Below the pieces are notes generated by a model that saw only the letters and a program-made list of their open reading frames with translations, was not told the DNA's origin and searched no databases. Source: Allosediminivita pacifica (GTDB taxonomy: Bacteria; Pseudomonadota; Alphaproteobacteria; Rhodobacterales; Rhodobacteraceae). Taken from it: a DNA stretch of 64,000 nt. The stretch lies in assembly GCF_003054175.1 (NCBI RefSeq), contig NZ_QBKN01000007.1, forward strand, positions 1 to 64,000, read 5' to 3'. Positions 8,295 through 16,887 of this stretch are shown piece after piece. The translations under genes and the position numbers were made by a program. Within the stretch, counting starts at the first letter, position 1; each line of letters begins with the position of its first letter.

Positions 8295-8648
8295 GTTAGC
8301 GCTACGAAAATACACTGGAAACTCAGCGCCGCGCCGGCTTTGAAAAGCAGTTAATCATACAGCATCCGTTTTCCGAGTTAGATTAGTCAAATCCACACAA
8401 CAAGACGTCCTTTCGAATGGAGACCCGACAGAGCAAAAATCATGGCGCAGCCAGATCCGGAGCATGTGCAAGACTTGCCTCCTTTGTATGCAAACTAAAT
8501 TCCGCCGCTCGCAACCGCGATCACATCCAATCCTTCTAGGAAACCATAGCCTTCTCAAGAGATTACAATAGACGGGTGAGATCGGGCGTGGAATATTGAA
8601 CCAGAGCTAGATGCAGGGACGCAGAAGCAAGCGTTGAGGGAGCGTAAG
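8295..8648. other. Gene-free gap between the WYL and SIR2 genes
   Basis: About 350 bp of AT-richer DNA with no convincing coding frame, ribosome-binding site or repeat. It should contain the promoter of the SIR2–HerA operon, but I could not single out a good -35/-10 pair. I see no RNA gene. Confidence 0.5.
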
Positions 8649-9863
8649 TTGACTGTCAGTGTTCATAATCCCGATCAGTATATGGCGGCGCTTAGGACGA
8701 TCGTCGCGCAGGGCCGCAAGCGGATCGGGCTGCTAGTTGGCGCTGGAGCTTCTGCCGGAATGGCCAAGCCCGATGGCACCTATCCGCTCATCCCAGCAGT
8801 TGCGGGGCTCACGGACCAAGTCCTCACAACACTTGCCCCAACCTATCAAAAACAAATTGATGGCCTGAAAGCCGAGCTCGCGCAGCACGACATCGAGACG
8901 ATCCTTTCGAGGATTCGCTCTCTGAGCCAGGTGATTGGTTCGTCGCAAGTCCACGATCTCGACGGCCCAGGCTTTGCGACTTTCGGAGAAGCGATCTGCT
9001 CCGAGATAGGCAAGATCGTGGACGTCCGATTGCCCGAGACCGGATCAGCTTATGCAGATCTCGTGAATTGGATCACGGGCGCAACGCGTGACTATCCTGT
9101 TGAGATTTTCACCACGAACTACGACTTGCTGTTCGAAGAAGCCTTCGAATCCGTACGAGCGCCGTACTTCGATGGCTTCACGGGCGGTCGCGAACCATTC
9201 TTCGACCCCGTCTCAGTGTCGCGCAGCGATCTTCCCGCTCGCTGGACGCGGCTATGGAAGCTCCATGGATCGCTCGGCTGGCGTGCAAGCGCGAAGGGCG
9301 AAGTGATCCGCACGGGCCAAAGCTCAGCAAGTCACCTCGTCTTCCCCGAACACCTGAAATACGATCAAACACAGAAAGCGCCCTACGCAGCGTTGCTCGA
9401 TCGCCTTCGTACGTTTCTGCTCACCCCCGACACGCTACTCATCTCTATCGGATTTTCTTTTGCCGATGCACACATCGCGGCCCGGATCGATGAAGCGCTC
9501 GCAGCCAATCCATCCGCCAGCGTATTCGCATTCCAGTACAAGATTCTAGATGAAGAGGGTCCGGCGTGCGACCTCGCGCGCCGTCTGCCTAACTTTAGCG
9601 TCTATGCACGTGACCAGGCCAAGGTGAACGGCACTCGCGGCGCATGGAAAGCTCCGGCCGAACTTCCGAGCAAGGATTGGGGGCCGATAAGGTCGACCTA
9701 CATGGACGACAAAGGAAACTTCACGCTCGGTGCAATAGAGCCCTTTGCTCGCTTCTTCGCGGCATCACGATCGGTTCAAGCATTTCCGACACAACCGGAT
9801 CTAGCAGCATTGGCAGCAGAGGCGCCACTACCGACAGCCGCCACCGCGGCGGAGGCCAAATGA
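8649..9863 (+). CDS. SIR2-family NADase of a SIR2–HerA system
   Basis: A 404-residue SIR2-like protein. The nucleotide-binding loop GAGAS is at residues 31–35, the 'FTTNYD' motif places the catalytic Asn at 157, and 'WKLHGS' gives the catalytic His at 206; a late 'LISIGFSFAD' strand completes the Rossmann fold. Defence SIR2 proteins cleave NAD+. In described SIR2–HerA systems the two proteins form a large complex that kills or arrests phage-infected cells. The start is taken as TTG 8649, which has GAGGGAG six bases upstream; a TTG at 8634 is an alternative. The stop overlaps the herA ATG (ATGA). Confidence 0.88.
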   Translation: MTVSVHNPDQYMAALRTIVAQGRKRIGLLVGAGASAGMAKPDGTYPLIPAVAGLTDQVLTTLAPTYQKQIDGLKAELAQHDIETILSRIRSLSQVIGSSQVHDLDGPGFATFGEAICSEIGKIVDVRLPETGSAYADLVNWITGATRDYPVEIFTTNYDLLFEEAFESVRAPYFDGFTGGREPFFDPVSVSRSDLPARWTRLWKLHGSLGWRASAKGEVIRTGQSSASHLVFPEHLKYDQTQKAPYAALLDRLRTFLLTPDTLLISIGFSFADAHIAARIDEALAANPSASVFAFQYKILDEEGPACDLARRLPNFSVYARDQAKVNGTRGAWKAPAELPSKDWGPIRSTYMDDKGNFTLGAIEPFARFFAASRSVQAFPTQPDLAALAAEAPLPTAATAAEAK

Positions 9864-11677
9864 ACGCCCCTACTCTTCTCGGCCATGTCGGCTCTGTCGC
9901 AGGTTCGACCGTAAGTGTGCGTCAGTTCGAGGGCGTCGCTTCGGGTATCGCGATCATCGGAGGACGAAGCTACCGGGTAGGTCAGGTCGGCAGCTTTGTG
10001 CGGATACCACAGGGTTATCATGATCTTTATGCTATCATATCAGAGGTCGGAGCAAGTGCTACACCGGTGACGCTAGTCGATGCGCTAGACCGCGGCGAAC
10101 GATGGCTGACCGTTCAGCTTATTGGCGAGATTGTCGAGGCCTCGTTTGAGCGAGGCATCAGCCAGTATCCGAACGTGAACGATGAAGTGCATCTGGTCAC
10201 AGAAGAGGATCTGGCCAAGATCTACGGTGCAGAGTTTTCCGGACAAGTGATAGTCGGGCGACTTGCTAACGCCGAGAGCATCCCAGTCCGCCTGGACCTC
10301 GACAAGCTAGTCACGCGCCATAGCGCAGTGCTCGGCTCGACCGGGTCGGGCAAGTCCACGACCGTCTCTAGCTTGTTGCGGTCAATCTCGGCGCCTGACG
10401 GAGCAGGCTTTCCGAGCGCGCGCGTCCTCTTACTCGATATCCACGGCGAATATGCCAGCGCGCTCGCCGACAACGCTGAAATTTTTCGGATCACACCCGG
10501 AGTGGGCGAGAAGCAGCTGGTCATTCCGTATTGGGCACTACGGCCGGCCGAAATACTCAATTTTCTGTGCGGGAAGTTGGATGATCGCGCAACGACCGCA
10601 ATACTCGACAAGATCTTCGCTGCCAAAAGCGCGATTGCTCAAGCAGACAATTTGCCTGGTGTCGATCTGAATTCGATGACCGTCGACAGCCCTATTCCGT
10701 ACAGCTTGCGTAGCCTCTGGCTCGAGCTGATCGAACCAGAAGTCAAAACCTGGCTCGATCAGGCCAAGACACAGCCGGCGATCATTCAGCCTGGCGATGC
10801 GATCACACTTCGTCAACCAGCCTACCAGCCGCACACAACAACGAACTCAGCACCTTACCAGAACAACATCGGTGTGCTCGGAATCCGCAAGCAGCTCGAT
10901 CGAATGCGATCACGTATGCTCGATCGTCAGTTCGAGTTCCTGCTCAAGCCCGGTGAATGGGAGCCTGACCTGACGGGCCACGTAACGAATGACCTTCCAT
11001 CCCTCCTCGAAAGCTGGATCGGCCACGAGAAGGCGATAACGGTGCTTGATCTGTCGGGTATTCCTAGCGCGGTTCTTCTAGATTTGATCGGGGCGATTCT
11101 GTCGATTATCTATGAAGCGCTCTTCTGGGGTCGCGAGCGCGATGAGGGCGGCCGAAAGCGGCCTCAACTCGTTGTTATGGAGGAAGCTCACCGGTATCTT
11201 GGTCGAGAATCCGACAACCCTGCGCGCGAGATGGTTCAGAGAATCGCAAAAGAGGGACGGAAATTTGGTATCGGCGCAATGATCGTCAGCCAGCGTCCTT
11301 CGGAAATTGACGACACCATTCTCTCCCAGTGTGGGACCTTTGTCGCGTTGCGCCTCACCAACTCTACTGACCGCAGCAAGGTACAAGCCGCGTTGCCCGA
11401 CAACCTGAGCGGCATTGCCGATAGCCTCTCGGTTCTAAGGACTGGCGAAGCGATCATAACCGGCGAGGCTGCGCGACTTCCAGTTCGCTGCCGCGTCACT
11501 CTCCCACCCAAAGACCGTCGCCCAAACAGCGAAGACCCGCTTGTAGCTGACAGTTGGAAGCGCCCCCGGGGGCCTGAAAACTATGATGAGCTTGTCGCGG
11601 TATGGCGTGCGCAGGATCCAAAGTGGAAGCCACCAGAAGTGGGCGAGAACGAAGGCGAGAACGAGGGAGGAAATTGA
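9860..11677 (+). CDS. HerA-like ATPase (DUF87) of a SIR2–HerA system
   Basis: A 605-residue hexameric-type ATPase. The N-terminal HAS-barrel region starts 'LLGHVGSV' and is typical of HerA. Walker A is at 159–167 (GSTGSGKST). The Walker B strand 437–445 (LVVMEEAHR) carries the tandem acidic residues E441 and E442, and a later 'AMIVSQRPSEID' stretch is the usual sensor region. HerA proteins are DNA translocases; with SIR2 partners they form the anti-phage complex. ATG 9860 overlaps the SIR2 stop by four bases. A longer frame beginning at 9644 only reads through SIR2 in the wrong frame. The C-terminus is rich in Glu, Gly and Asn. Confidence 0.9.
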   Translation: MNAPTLLGHVGSVAGSTVSVRQFEGVASGIAIIGGRSYRVGQVGSFVRIPQGYHDLYAIISEVGASATPVTLVDALDRGERWLTVQLIGEIVEASFERGISQYPNVNDEVHLVTEEDLAKIYGAEFSGQVIVGRLANAESIPVRLDLDKLVTRHSAVLGSTGSGKSTTVSSLLRSISAPDGAGFPSARVLLLDIHGEYASALADNAEIFRITPGVGEKQLVIPYWALRPAEILNFLCGKLDDRATTAILDKIFAAKSAIAQADNLPGVDLNSMTVDSPIPYSLRSLWLELIEPEVKTWLDQAKTQPAIIQPGDAITLRQPAYQPHTTTNSAPYQNNIGVLGIRKQLDRMRSRMLDRQFEFLLKPGEWEPDLTGHVTNDLPSLLESWIGHEKAITVLDLSGIPSAVLLDLIGAILSIIYEALFWGRERDEGGRKRPQLVVMEEAHRYLGRESDNPAREMVQRIAKEGRKFGIGAMIVSQRPSEIDDTILSQCGTFVALRLTNSTDRSKVQAALPDNLSGIADSLSVLRTGEAIITGEAARLPVRCRVTLPPKDRRPNSEDPLVADSWKRPRGPENYDELVAVWRAQDPKWKPPEVGENEGENEGGN

Positions 11678-11886
11678 TGGAACGACAGCCAGTAACTTCC
11701 AGCAACTTGGCAGAGGTCGGCTATGACCCGGAATTAGAGACGCTCGAAGTCCAATTCAGGCATGGCGGGGTTTATCAGTATTTCAACGTGCCTGCCTTCA
11801 TGTACGAGCGCCTAATAACCGCCGACTCTCTAGGTCGTTTTTTCAATGCGGAAATTAAGGGGCACTACCCTGAAGCAAAGCTCTAG
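11677..11886 (+). CDS. KTSC-domain small protein, third gene of SIR2–HerA operon
   Basis: A 69-residue KTSC-domain protein: 'SSNLAEVGYDPE', 'LEVQFRHGGVYQYFNVP' and 'LGRFFNAEIKGHY' fit this small fold, named from the C-terminus of some lysyl-tRNA synthetases. Its ATG shares a base with the herA stop (TGATG), so it is translationally coupled. KTSC proteins are thought to bind nucleic acid or partner proteins, but their role is not settled. Linkage to SIR2–HerA suggests a regulator, specificity factor or antitoxin, which is inference. Confidence 0.8.
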   Translation: MERQPVTSSNLAEVGYDPELETLEVQFRHGGVYQYFNVPAFMYERLITADSLGRFFNAEIKGHYPEAKL

Positions 11887-12189
11887 CGCGCCGCATTGAA
11901 ATCGCGTCGAGGTCTTCAAGCAGCGCCTGGCCTCTACTAGAATGCATCTCAGAGACGGGCGGCCCGCATTCAGACCCAAGCGCAAAGCTGCTCAAGCGGC
12001 TACGACACGCGTGGCCGGAGTTTGTGATTGATCGCCTAGCTGACACCAAGGGCCAGCCAGACCTTGGTACACGCCCTGATCCCTTGATCATCCTCCAGGC
12101 ACATCAGACCCGCACCAAGTAAGAATTTGGTACTTGGTACAGATGAGGATCACCTTATCATTTGATTATATAGAGTAATTTAAGAATTA
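11887..12189. other. Island end: gene remnant and AT-rich junction
   Basis: No intact gene is seen. One plus-strand frame is open from about 11890 to a TAA at 12120–12122 and has protein-like composition ('KLLKRLRHAWPEFV', ending 'HQTRTK') but no start codon or ribosome-binding site, so it may be the 3' end of a decayed gene. Bases 12123–12189 are very AT-rich, with a repeated TTGGTAC (about 12126 and 12134), and end where the truncated mscS frame begins. This is the apparent boundary of the accessory island. Confidence 0.45.
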
Positions 12190-12561
12190 GCCGTCCAATC
12201 CATCATCGTGCCGAACTCCGAGATCTGGAACCAGGTGATCACCAACTACTCGGTCTACGACACGCGCCGCGCGGAATGGACCTTCGGCGTCGGTTACGGC
12301 AGCAACCTGGCCGAGGCCGAGCGCGTGATCCGCGACACGATTCTGTCGGACGAACGGTCGAAGACCGAGCCCGAGCCCTTCATCCAGGTGAACAACCTCG
12401 GCGAATCCTCGGTGGATTTCCTCGTGCGAGTCTGGGTCTCGTCCGCCGATCACTTCCAGTATCAGGCCGACATGAAGCGCAAGGTGAAAGAGGCGCTCGA
12501 CGCCAACGGGATCGAGATCCCCTTCCCCGCGCGCACGCTCTACCAGGTCGGGCCCGAATAA
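12190..12561 (+). pseudogene. mscS: 5'-truncated small-conductance mechanosensitive channel gene
   Basis: About 123 residues match the C-terminal beta and alpha/beta domains of MscS: 'IIVPNSEIWNQVITNYS', then 'VGYGSNLAEAERVI' and the final 'FPARTLYQVGPE'. The transmembrane helices and the first part of the beta domain are missing; upstream in frame comes a stop at 12181 within AT-rich island DNA. Full-length MscS proteins have about 270 or more residues. A GTG at 12208 could start a soluble fragment, but no ribosome-binding site is visible. The break coincides with the change in base composition, so island insertion or deletion most likely removed the 5' part. Confidence 0.8.
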
Positions 12562-12565
12562 CGCC

Positions 12566-13273
12566 TCAGGCCGGGTCCTCGAAGGTCACGGGCCCGGCCA
12601 GCTCCACCCCCTCGGGCGAGATCGCGCAGCCCAGCGCGATGACCTCCACCCCCGCCGCACGGGCCGCCTTGAAGGCCGCCGCATAGGCCGGGTCGAGATC
12701 GGCGGCGAGCGTCAGGCGTGCGCAGTCGGTGCGCTGGACAAGGTAAAGCATCACCGCCCGGTGCCCCTCGCCCACCATCTGCGCCAGATCGGCAAGGTGG
12801 CGGGTGCCGCGGGCGGTGACGCTGTCGGGAAACTCCGCAAACCCCGCCTGCCGCGAGAGCGTCACGGATTTCACCTCGACGTAGATGTCCTGAGGGCCGC
12901 CGCCCAGCAGGAAATCGACGCGGCTCTTTTCGGCGTATTTCACCTCGGGCCGCACCGTGTCGTAGCCCGTCAGCCCCGGCACCGCATGCGACTCGAGCGC
13001 GGCGCGAAGCACCTTGTTGGGCACGCCCGTGTCGACGCCGGTGAAGTGGCCGCCTGCGTGTTCGACCAGCCGCCAGGCGTACTTGAGCTTGCGCTTGGGG
13101 TCGTCGTTGGGCTCCAGCCAGATCGCCGCGCCGGGCTCGGCCAGCCCCAGCATGGAGCCCGGGTTCGCCACGTGCGCCGTGACCTCCTGCCCGTCGGGCA
13201 GCAGGCAGTCGGCCAGAAAGCGTTTGTATCGGCGGATCAGCCGCGCCGGAATCAGATCGGTTTGAAAGCGCAT
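12566..13273 (-). CDS. sfsA: DNA/RNA nuclease SfsA
   Basis: A 235-residue SfsA family protein, full length. Typical motifs are 'HVANPGSMLGL', 'NKVLRAAL', 'SRVDFLL' and 'YVEVKSVTL', the last holding the acidic and Lys residues of a PD-(D/E)XK-type nuclease core. SfsA was named for sugar fermentation stimulation and binds DNA; its physiological role is unclear. It converges on the truncated mscS with a four-base gap, and is divergent from the cinA-like gene with 46 bp between starts. Confidence 0.93.
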   Translation of the reverse strand: MRFQTDLIPARLIRRYKRFLADCLLPDGQEVTAHVANPGSMLGLAEPGAAIWLEPNDDPKRKLKYAWRLVEHAGGHFTGVDTGVPNKVLRAALESHAVPGLTGYDTVRPEVKYAEKSRVDFLLGGGPQDIYVEVKSVTLSRQAGFAEFPDSVTARGTRHLADLAQMVGEGHRAVMLYLVQRTDCARLTLAADLDPAYAAAFKAARAAGVEVIALGCAISPEGVELAGPVTFEDPA

Positions 13274-13319
13274 GATCCGCCGCCTATACCGATCTTCAAG
13301 CAGCCTTCAAGGAGCGCAC

Positions 13320-14042
13320 ATGCCCAACCCCACCGCCGCCATGCTGGTGATCGGAAACGAGATCCTCTCGGGCCGGACACGCGATTCCAACCTGCACTTC
13401 CTGGCCGGTGAACTGACCCGGCACGGCATCGACCTGCGCGAGGCACGGGTCGTGTCGGACAGCGCCGCCGCCATCGTGCAGGCGATCAACGAGTTGCGCA
13501 GCCGCTACGACAGCGTCTTCACCTCGGGCGGGATCGGGCCGACGCATGACGACATCACCGCCGATTGCGTGGCCGAGGCCTTCGGCGTTCCCGTCGACGT
13601 CCGCGACGACGCCCGCGCGCTGCTCGAGGCGCATTACGCGCGCACGGGTTCCGAGATCAACGAGGCGCGTCTGCGCATGGCGCGCATTCCCGACGGCGCC
13701 ACGCTGATCGACAACCCGGTGTCCATCGCGCCCGGCTTCACCATTGGCAACGTGCACGTCATGGCCGGCGTGCCCACCGTGTTCGAGGCCATGGTCGCCA
13801 GCGTCCTGCCTACGCTCACCGGCGGCGCGCCGCTGCTGTCGCAAAGCCTGCGGATCATGCGCGGCGAGGGCCAGATCGCAGGGCCGTTGCGCGACCTCGC
13901 CGCCGAGTTCCCCGATTTGCAGATGGGCTCCTACCCCTTCCAGAAGGACGGCGCTTTCGGCGCCAACGTGGTGATCCGGGGCGAGGACGGCGCCCGCATC
14001 GACGCCGCCATGACGCGGCTCGCGGGGCTCTTCCCGGAATGA
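13320..14042 (+). CDS. CinA-like molybdopterin-binding domain protein
   Basis: A 240-residue protein of the competence/damage-inducible CinA N-terminal (MoaB/MogA-like) family: 'LVIGNEILSGRTRDSN', 'FTSGGIGPTHDDIT' and 'VMAGVPTVFEAM' are diagnostic. It has the CinA N-terminal domain but no C-terminal nicotinamide-mononucleotide deamidase domain, the form common in alphaproteobacteria. The start has AAGGAG eight bases upstream. The gene opens a chain in which each stop overlaps the next start: cinA-like, GNAT, OmpA-family. Confidence 0.88.
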   Translation: MPNPTAAMLVIGNEILSGRTRDSNLHFLAGELTRHGIDLREARVVSDSAAAIVQAINELRSRYDSVFTSGGIGPTHDDITADCVAEAFGVPVDVRDDARALLEAHYARTGSEINEARLRMARIPDGATLIDNPVSIAPGFTIGNVHVMAGVPTVFEAMVASVLPTLTGGAPLLSQSLRIMRGEGQIAGPLRDLAAEFPDLQMGSYPFQKDGAFGANVVIRGEDGARIDAAMTRLAGLFPE

Positions 14043-14779
14043 CCCTGGCGCAGGCCCGGCTTTTCGACGCGATCGACACGACATGGCCCACCGCGGCCAG
14101 GGTCACGACCGGGCCATGGGTGCTGCGCGAGGGGCGCGGCGGCGGCAAGCGGGTCTCGGCCGCCACCCTGTCGGGCGAACTGCGCGACGGTGACATCCCC
14201 ACCGCAGAAGAGGCCATGCGCCGCATGGGACAGGCGCCGCTCTTCATGCTCCGGCCCGGAGAAGAGGCGCTCGACAGTACCCTCGCAGACCTCGGCTACG
14301 AGACCGTGGACGTGACGCGGCTGCGGGTCTGTCCCGTCTGGCAGCTCACCGACCGCGAGATCCCCCGCGTCACGACCTTCACCCTCTGGGAGCCGCTCGC
14401 CATCATGCGAGAGATCTGGGCCGAGGGCGGGATCGGGCCGGATCGTCTTGCGGTGATGGAGCGGGTGAGCACGCCGAAGACAGCCATCCTGGGCCGCATC
14501 GACGATCATCCGGCCGGCACAGCCTTCTGCGCGCTCGACGGCGATGTCGCCATGGTGCACGCGCTCGAGATCCGGCAGGCGCACCGGGGCAAGGGGCTGG
14601 GCGGCTGGATAATGCGCGCCGCCGCCGCTTGGGCCGAGGCGCAGGGCGCGGCATGGATGACCTGCCTGCACACGCAACAAAACGCAGGCGCCGAGGCGCT
14701 CTATTCATCGCTCGGGATGACCGACATCGGCAGCTATCACTACCGCATCCTGCCAAACCCCGGCGCGGGGGCGACATGA
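14039..14779 (+). CDS. GNAT family N-acetyltransferase
   Basis: A 246-residue protein whose C-terminal half is a GNAT fold: 'HALEIRQAHRGKGLGGWIMRAAAAWAE' contains the acetyl-CoA binding R/QxxGxG/A-type loop, and 'NAGAEALYSSLGMTDIGSYHYR' is the classic final motif. The N-terminal 110 residues look like a second, degenerate GNAT half. The substrate cannot be deduced. ATG 14039 overlaps the cinA-like stop (ATGA) and its own stop overlaps the next start, which fixes the reading frame. Confidence 0.85.
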   Translation: MTLAQARLFDAIDTTWPTAARVTTGPWVLREGRGGGKRVSAATLSGELRDGDIPTAEEAMRRMGQAPLFMLRPGEEALDSTLADLGYETVDVTRLRVCPVWQLTDREIPRVTTFTLWEPLAIMREIWAEGGIGPDRLAVMERVSTPKTAILGRIDDHPAGTAFCALDGDVAMVHALEIRQAHRGKGLGGWIMRAAAAWAEAQGAAWMTCLHTQQNAGAEALYSSLGMTDIGSYHYRILPNPGAGAT

Positions 14780-15711
14780 TCCGCGCGCGCCTCGCCTGCC
14801 CTCTTGCGGGCCTGCTCGTGCTTCTGACGGGCGCGGCCCAGGCGCTCGAACTGCCCTTCGGCGCCGTGCAGACCTACGACGAGGTCACCGATCCCGGCAG
14901 CTACGCCGTGCCCACCGGCCCTTGGCAGGAAGAGGCCGGCCTTCCCCATCGCTCGGTCGAGGGCGCGATCCGCCGCGAGGCTTGGCGCATCGACGCCACT
15001 CGCCTGACACCCCTGCAGATCGTCGCGCCCATACGGCGCCAGCTGACCGAGGCCGGCTACGAGGTCGAGCTCAGTTGCGCCGATCGCGACTGCGGCGGTT
15101 TCGATTTCCGCTTCGCCATCGAGGTGCTGCCCGCGCCCGAGATGTTCGTGGACCTGACCGCCTTCCACTTTCTTGCGGCGCGCAACCCCGAGGGCGGCAG
15201 CGTCACTGTGCTGGCCAGCAGCACCGACAATGCCGCCTGGCTGCAGATTATCACCGCGGGCGAAGCGTCAGAGGCGCCCGACGCCGTCACCGCGGAAACC
15301 GAGGCGCCCCCTGTCGTGCCCGAGGCGGGCGAGGGGGAAGTCCTTCAGCGGCTTCTCGACGACGGGCATGTGGTGCTTTCCGATCTCGATTTCGCCAGCG
15401 GGGCCGCAGGGCTCGGAGGCGGGTCCATCGCCTCGCTCGATGCACTGGCCGAGTACCTGCAGGACCGGCCCGGCGCCGAGATCGCCTTTGTCGGCCATAC
15501 CGACACCACCGGGTCGCTCGCCGTGAACCGGGACCTGTCGCGCCGCCGCGCGCAGGCCGCCGTCGACTACCTCCGCGACCGGCACGGCATTCCCTCCGCA
15601 CGCATCAGCGCCGAGGGCGTCGGCTACCTCGCCCCGCGCACCGGTAACCGGACCGAAGCGGGCCGCGAGGCGAACCGGCGTATCGAGGCGGTTCTGGTGC
15701 GGGCCGAGTAG
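14776..15711 (+). CDS. OmpA family envelope protein
   Basis: A 311-residue exported protein. A signal peptide covers about residues 1–23 (ending GAAQALE). A domain of about 160 residues has a Cys pair (CADRDCGGF). The C-terminal OmpA-like peptidoglycan-binding domain (about 210–311) shows 'IAFVGHTDTTGSLAVNRDLSRRRAQA' and 'RISAEGVGYLAPR..N.TEAGREANRR'. Such proteins anchor the outer membrane or an assembly to the cell wall. Start overlaps the GNAT stop. Confidence 0.88.
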   Translation: MIRARLACPLAGLLVLLTGAAQALELPFGAVQTYDEVTDPGSYAVPTGPWQEEAGLPHRSVEGAIRREAWRIDATRLTPLQIVAPIRRQLTEAGYEVELSCADRDCGGFDFRFAIEVLPAPEMFVDLTAFHFLAARNPEGGSVTVLASSTDNAAWLQIITAGEASEAPDAVTAETEAPPVVPEAGEGEVLQRLLDDGHVVLSDLDFASGAAGLGGGSIASLDALAEYLQDRPGAEIAFVGHTDTTGSLAVNRDLSRRRAQAAVDYLRDRHGIPSARISAEGVGYLAPRTGNRTEAGREANRRIEAVLVRAE

Positions 15712-15747
15712 CCCGGCGCCTCCGCATAAATGCCCGTCCACAAACGA

Positions 15748-15778
15748 AAATCGCCCCCGGCCGTGACCGGAGGCGCAG
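15748..15778 (-). terminator. Putative terminator for the LysR gene
   Basis: On the minus strand a hairpin (GCCTCCGG / CCGGGGGC with a short loop) is followed by ATTTTCG, about 50 bp past the LysR stop. The T-run is short and one pair is a wobble, so strength is uncertain. The stem could also serve the converging OmpA-family gene. Confidence 0.45.
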
Positions 15779-15827
15779 TTGCCTGAATAGGGACCAGGCT
15801 GGGGAAACACGCGGACCGTCGTGCGGG

Positions 15828-16754
15828 TCAGGCCTCCTCGGCAACAGAGGTCCAGTTGTAGGGCCCCTTCTCCGCGAAGGCGTGCACGAGGAAATCTATG
15901 AAGGCCCGCACCTTGGGCTGCGTGAAGCGGCCCGGCGGGTAGACGGCGTAGATGCCCTGCGTCTCGACCGGCAGGTCGGGGATCACGTCCTCGACAAGCC
16001 CTTTCCGCATGGCGTCGTAGTAGAGGTAGGACGGCAGGTAGGCGATGCCGAGCCCCGCGATGCAGGCGTTCAGCAGCGACTGCCCGTCGTTGACCGTCAG
16101 CCAGCCCGCCGTGCGCACCTGCCGCTTTTCGCCCGAAGGCGCGGTCAGCTTCCAGACATTGCCCGAGGACTGGTTCGAATAATGCAGCAGCTTGTGCTCA
16201 TTCAGATCGTCGATGCGCTGCGGGCGGCCGAATTTCTGGAAATAGCTCGGCGCGGCGATCATGCGCTTGGTCGTCTCGGTCAACTTGCGGGCGCGCAGCG
16301 TGCTGTCTTCCAGCTCGCCGATCCGGATCGCCATGTCGAAGCCCTCGGAAATCAGCTCCACGTAGCGGTTGTTGAGCACCATGTTCACGGTGATGTCCGG
16401 ATATTCGGACAGGAAGTCGCCCAGCACCGGGCTCAGATGATTCACGCCGAAATCGGTCGCGACCGAGATGCGCAGCAGCCCCGAGGGCGCCGACTGCATC
16501 GAGGTCACGAGCGCGTCCGCCTCTCCGGCGTCGTTGAGCACGCGGCGGGCGCGGTCGTAGTAGGCAAGGCCGATTTCGGTCGGGCTCACGCGGCGGGTGG
16601 TCCGGTTCAGCAGGCGCGCCCCGAGGCGCGCTTCGAGGCTGGAGACATGCTTGGAGACGGCGGACTTCGAGATGCCCATCTTCTTGGCGGCGTCGGTAAA
16701 TCCGCCCTGATCCACGACCGTGGCAAAGGCCTCCATCTCGGTCAGACGATCCAT
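15828..16754 (-). CDS. LysR family transcriptional regulator
   Basis: A 308-residue LysR-type regulator. The N-terminal winged helix (about 1–60) reads 'GGFTDAAKKMGISKSAVSKHVSSLE'; the C-terminal part is a periplasmic-binding-protein-like effector domain. It resembles the large CrgA/DsdC-like group with 'LLRISVATDFGVNHLSPVLGDFLSEYP'. GAAGGAGA precedes the ATG. The neighbour upstream is a small gene on the same strand, so no divergent target can be assigned. Ligand and regulon are unknown. Confidence 0.9.
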   Translation of the reverse strand: MDRLTEMEAFATVVDQGGFTDAAKKMGISKSAVSKHVSSLEARLGARLLNRTTRRVSPTEIGLAYYDRARRVLNDAGEADALVTSMQSAPSGLLRISVATDFGVNHLSPVLGDFLSEYPDITVNMVLNNRYVELISEGFDMAIRIGELEDSTLRARKLTETTKRMIAAPSYFQKFGRPQRIDDLNEHKLLHYSNQSSGNVWKLTAPSGEKRQVRTAGWLTVNDGQSLLNACIAGLGIAYLPSYLYYDAMRKGLVEDVIPDLPVETQGIYAVYPPGRFTQPKVRAFIDFLVHAFAEKGPYNWTSVAEEA

Positions 16755-16887
16755 TCATGTCTCCTTCGGGCATTCTCGCTCCGAGCGGGTATCGTCATCA
16801 AGTTGGGCTGAACTTGGGCGTGGGGCCGACAATATAGCGATATATACCCATTCTGTGGACAATCGGGAAACACGGAAACAGGCCGTT

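Noticed and set aside
1523-9863. Thoeris system (TIR plus SIR2)
   Set aside because: The SIR2 gene is coupled to herA and the TIR gene to a zinc ribbon; they are about 6 kb apart on opposite strands with other operons between.
12208-12561. Functional soluble MscS-like protein from GTG 12208
   Set aside because: No ribosome-binding site and no membrane domain; a truncated channel gene explains it better.
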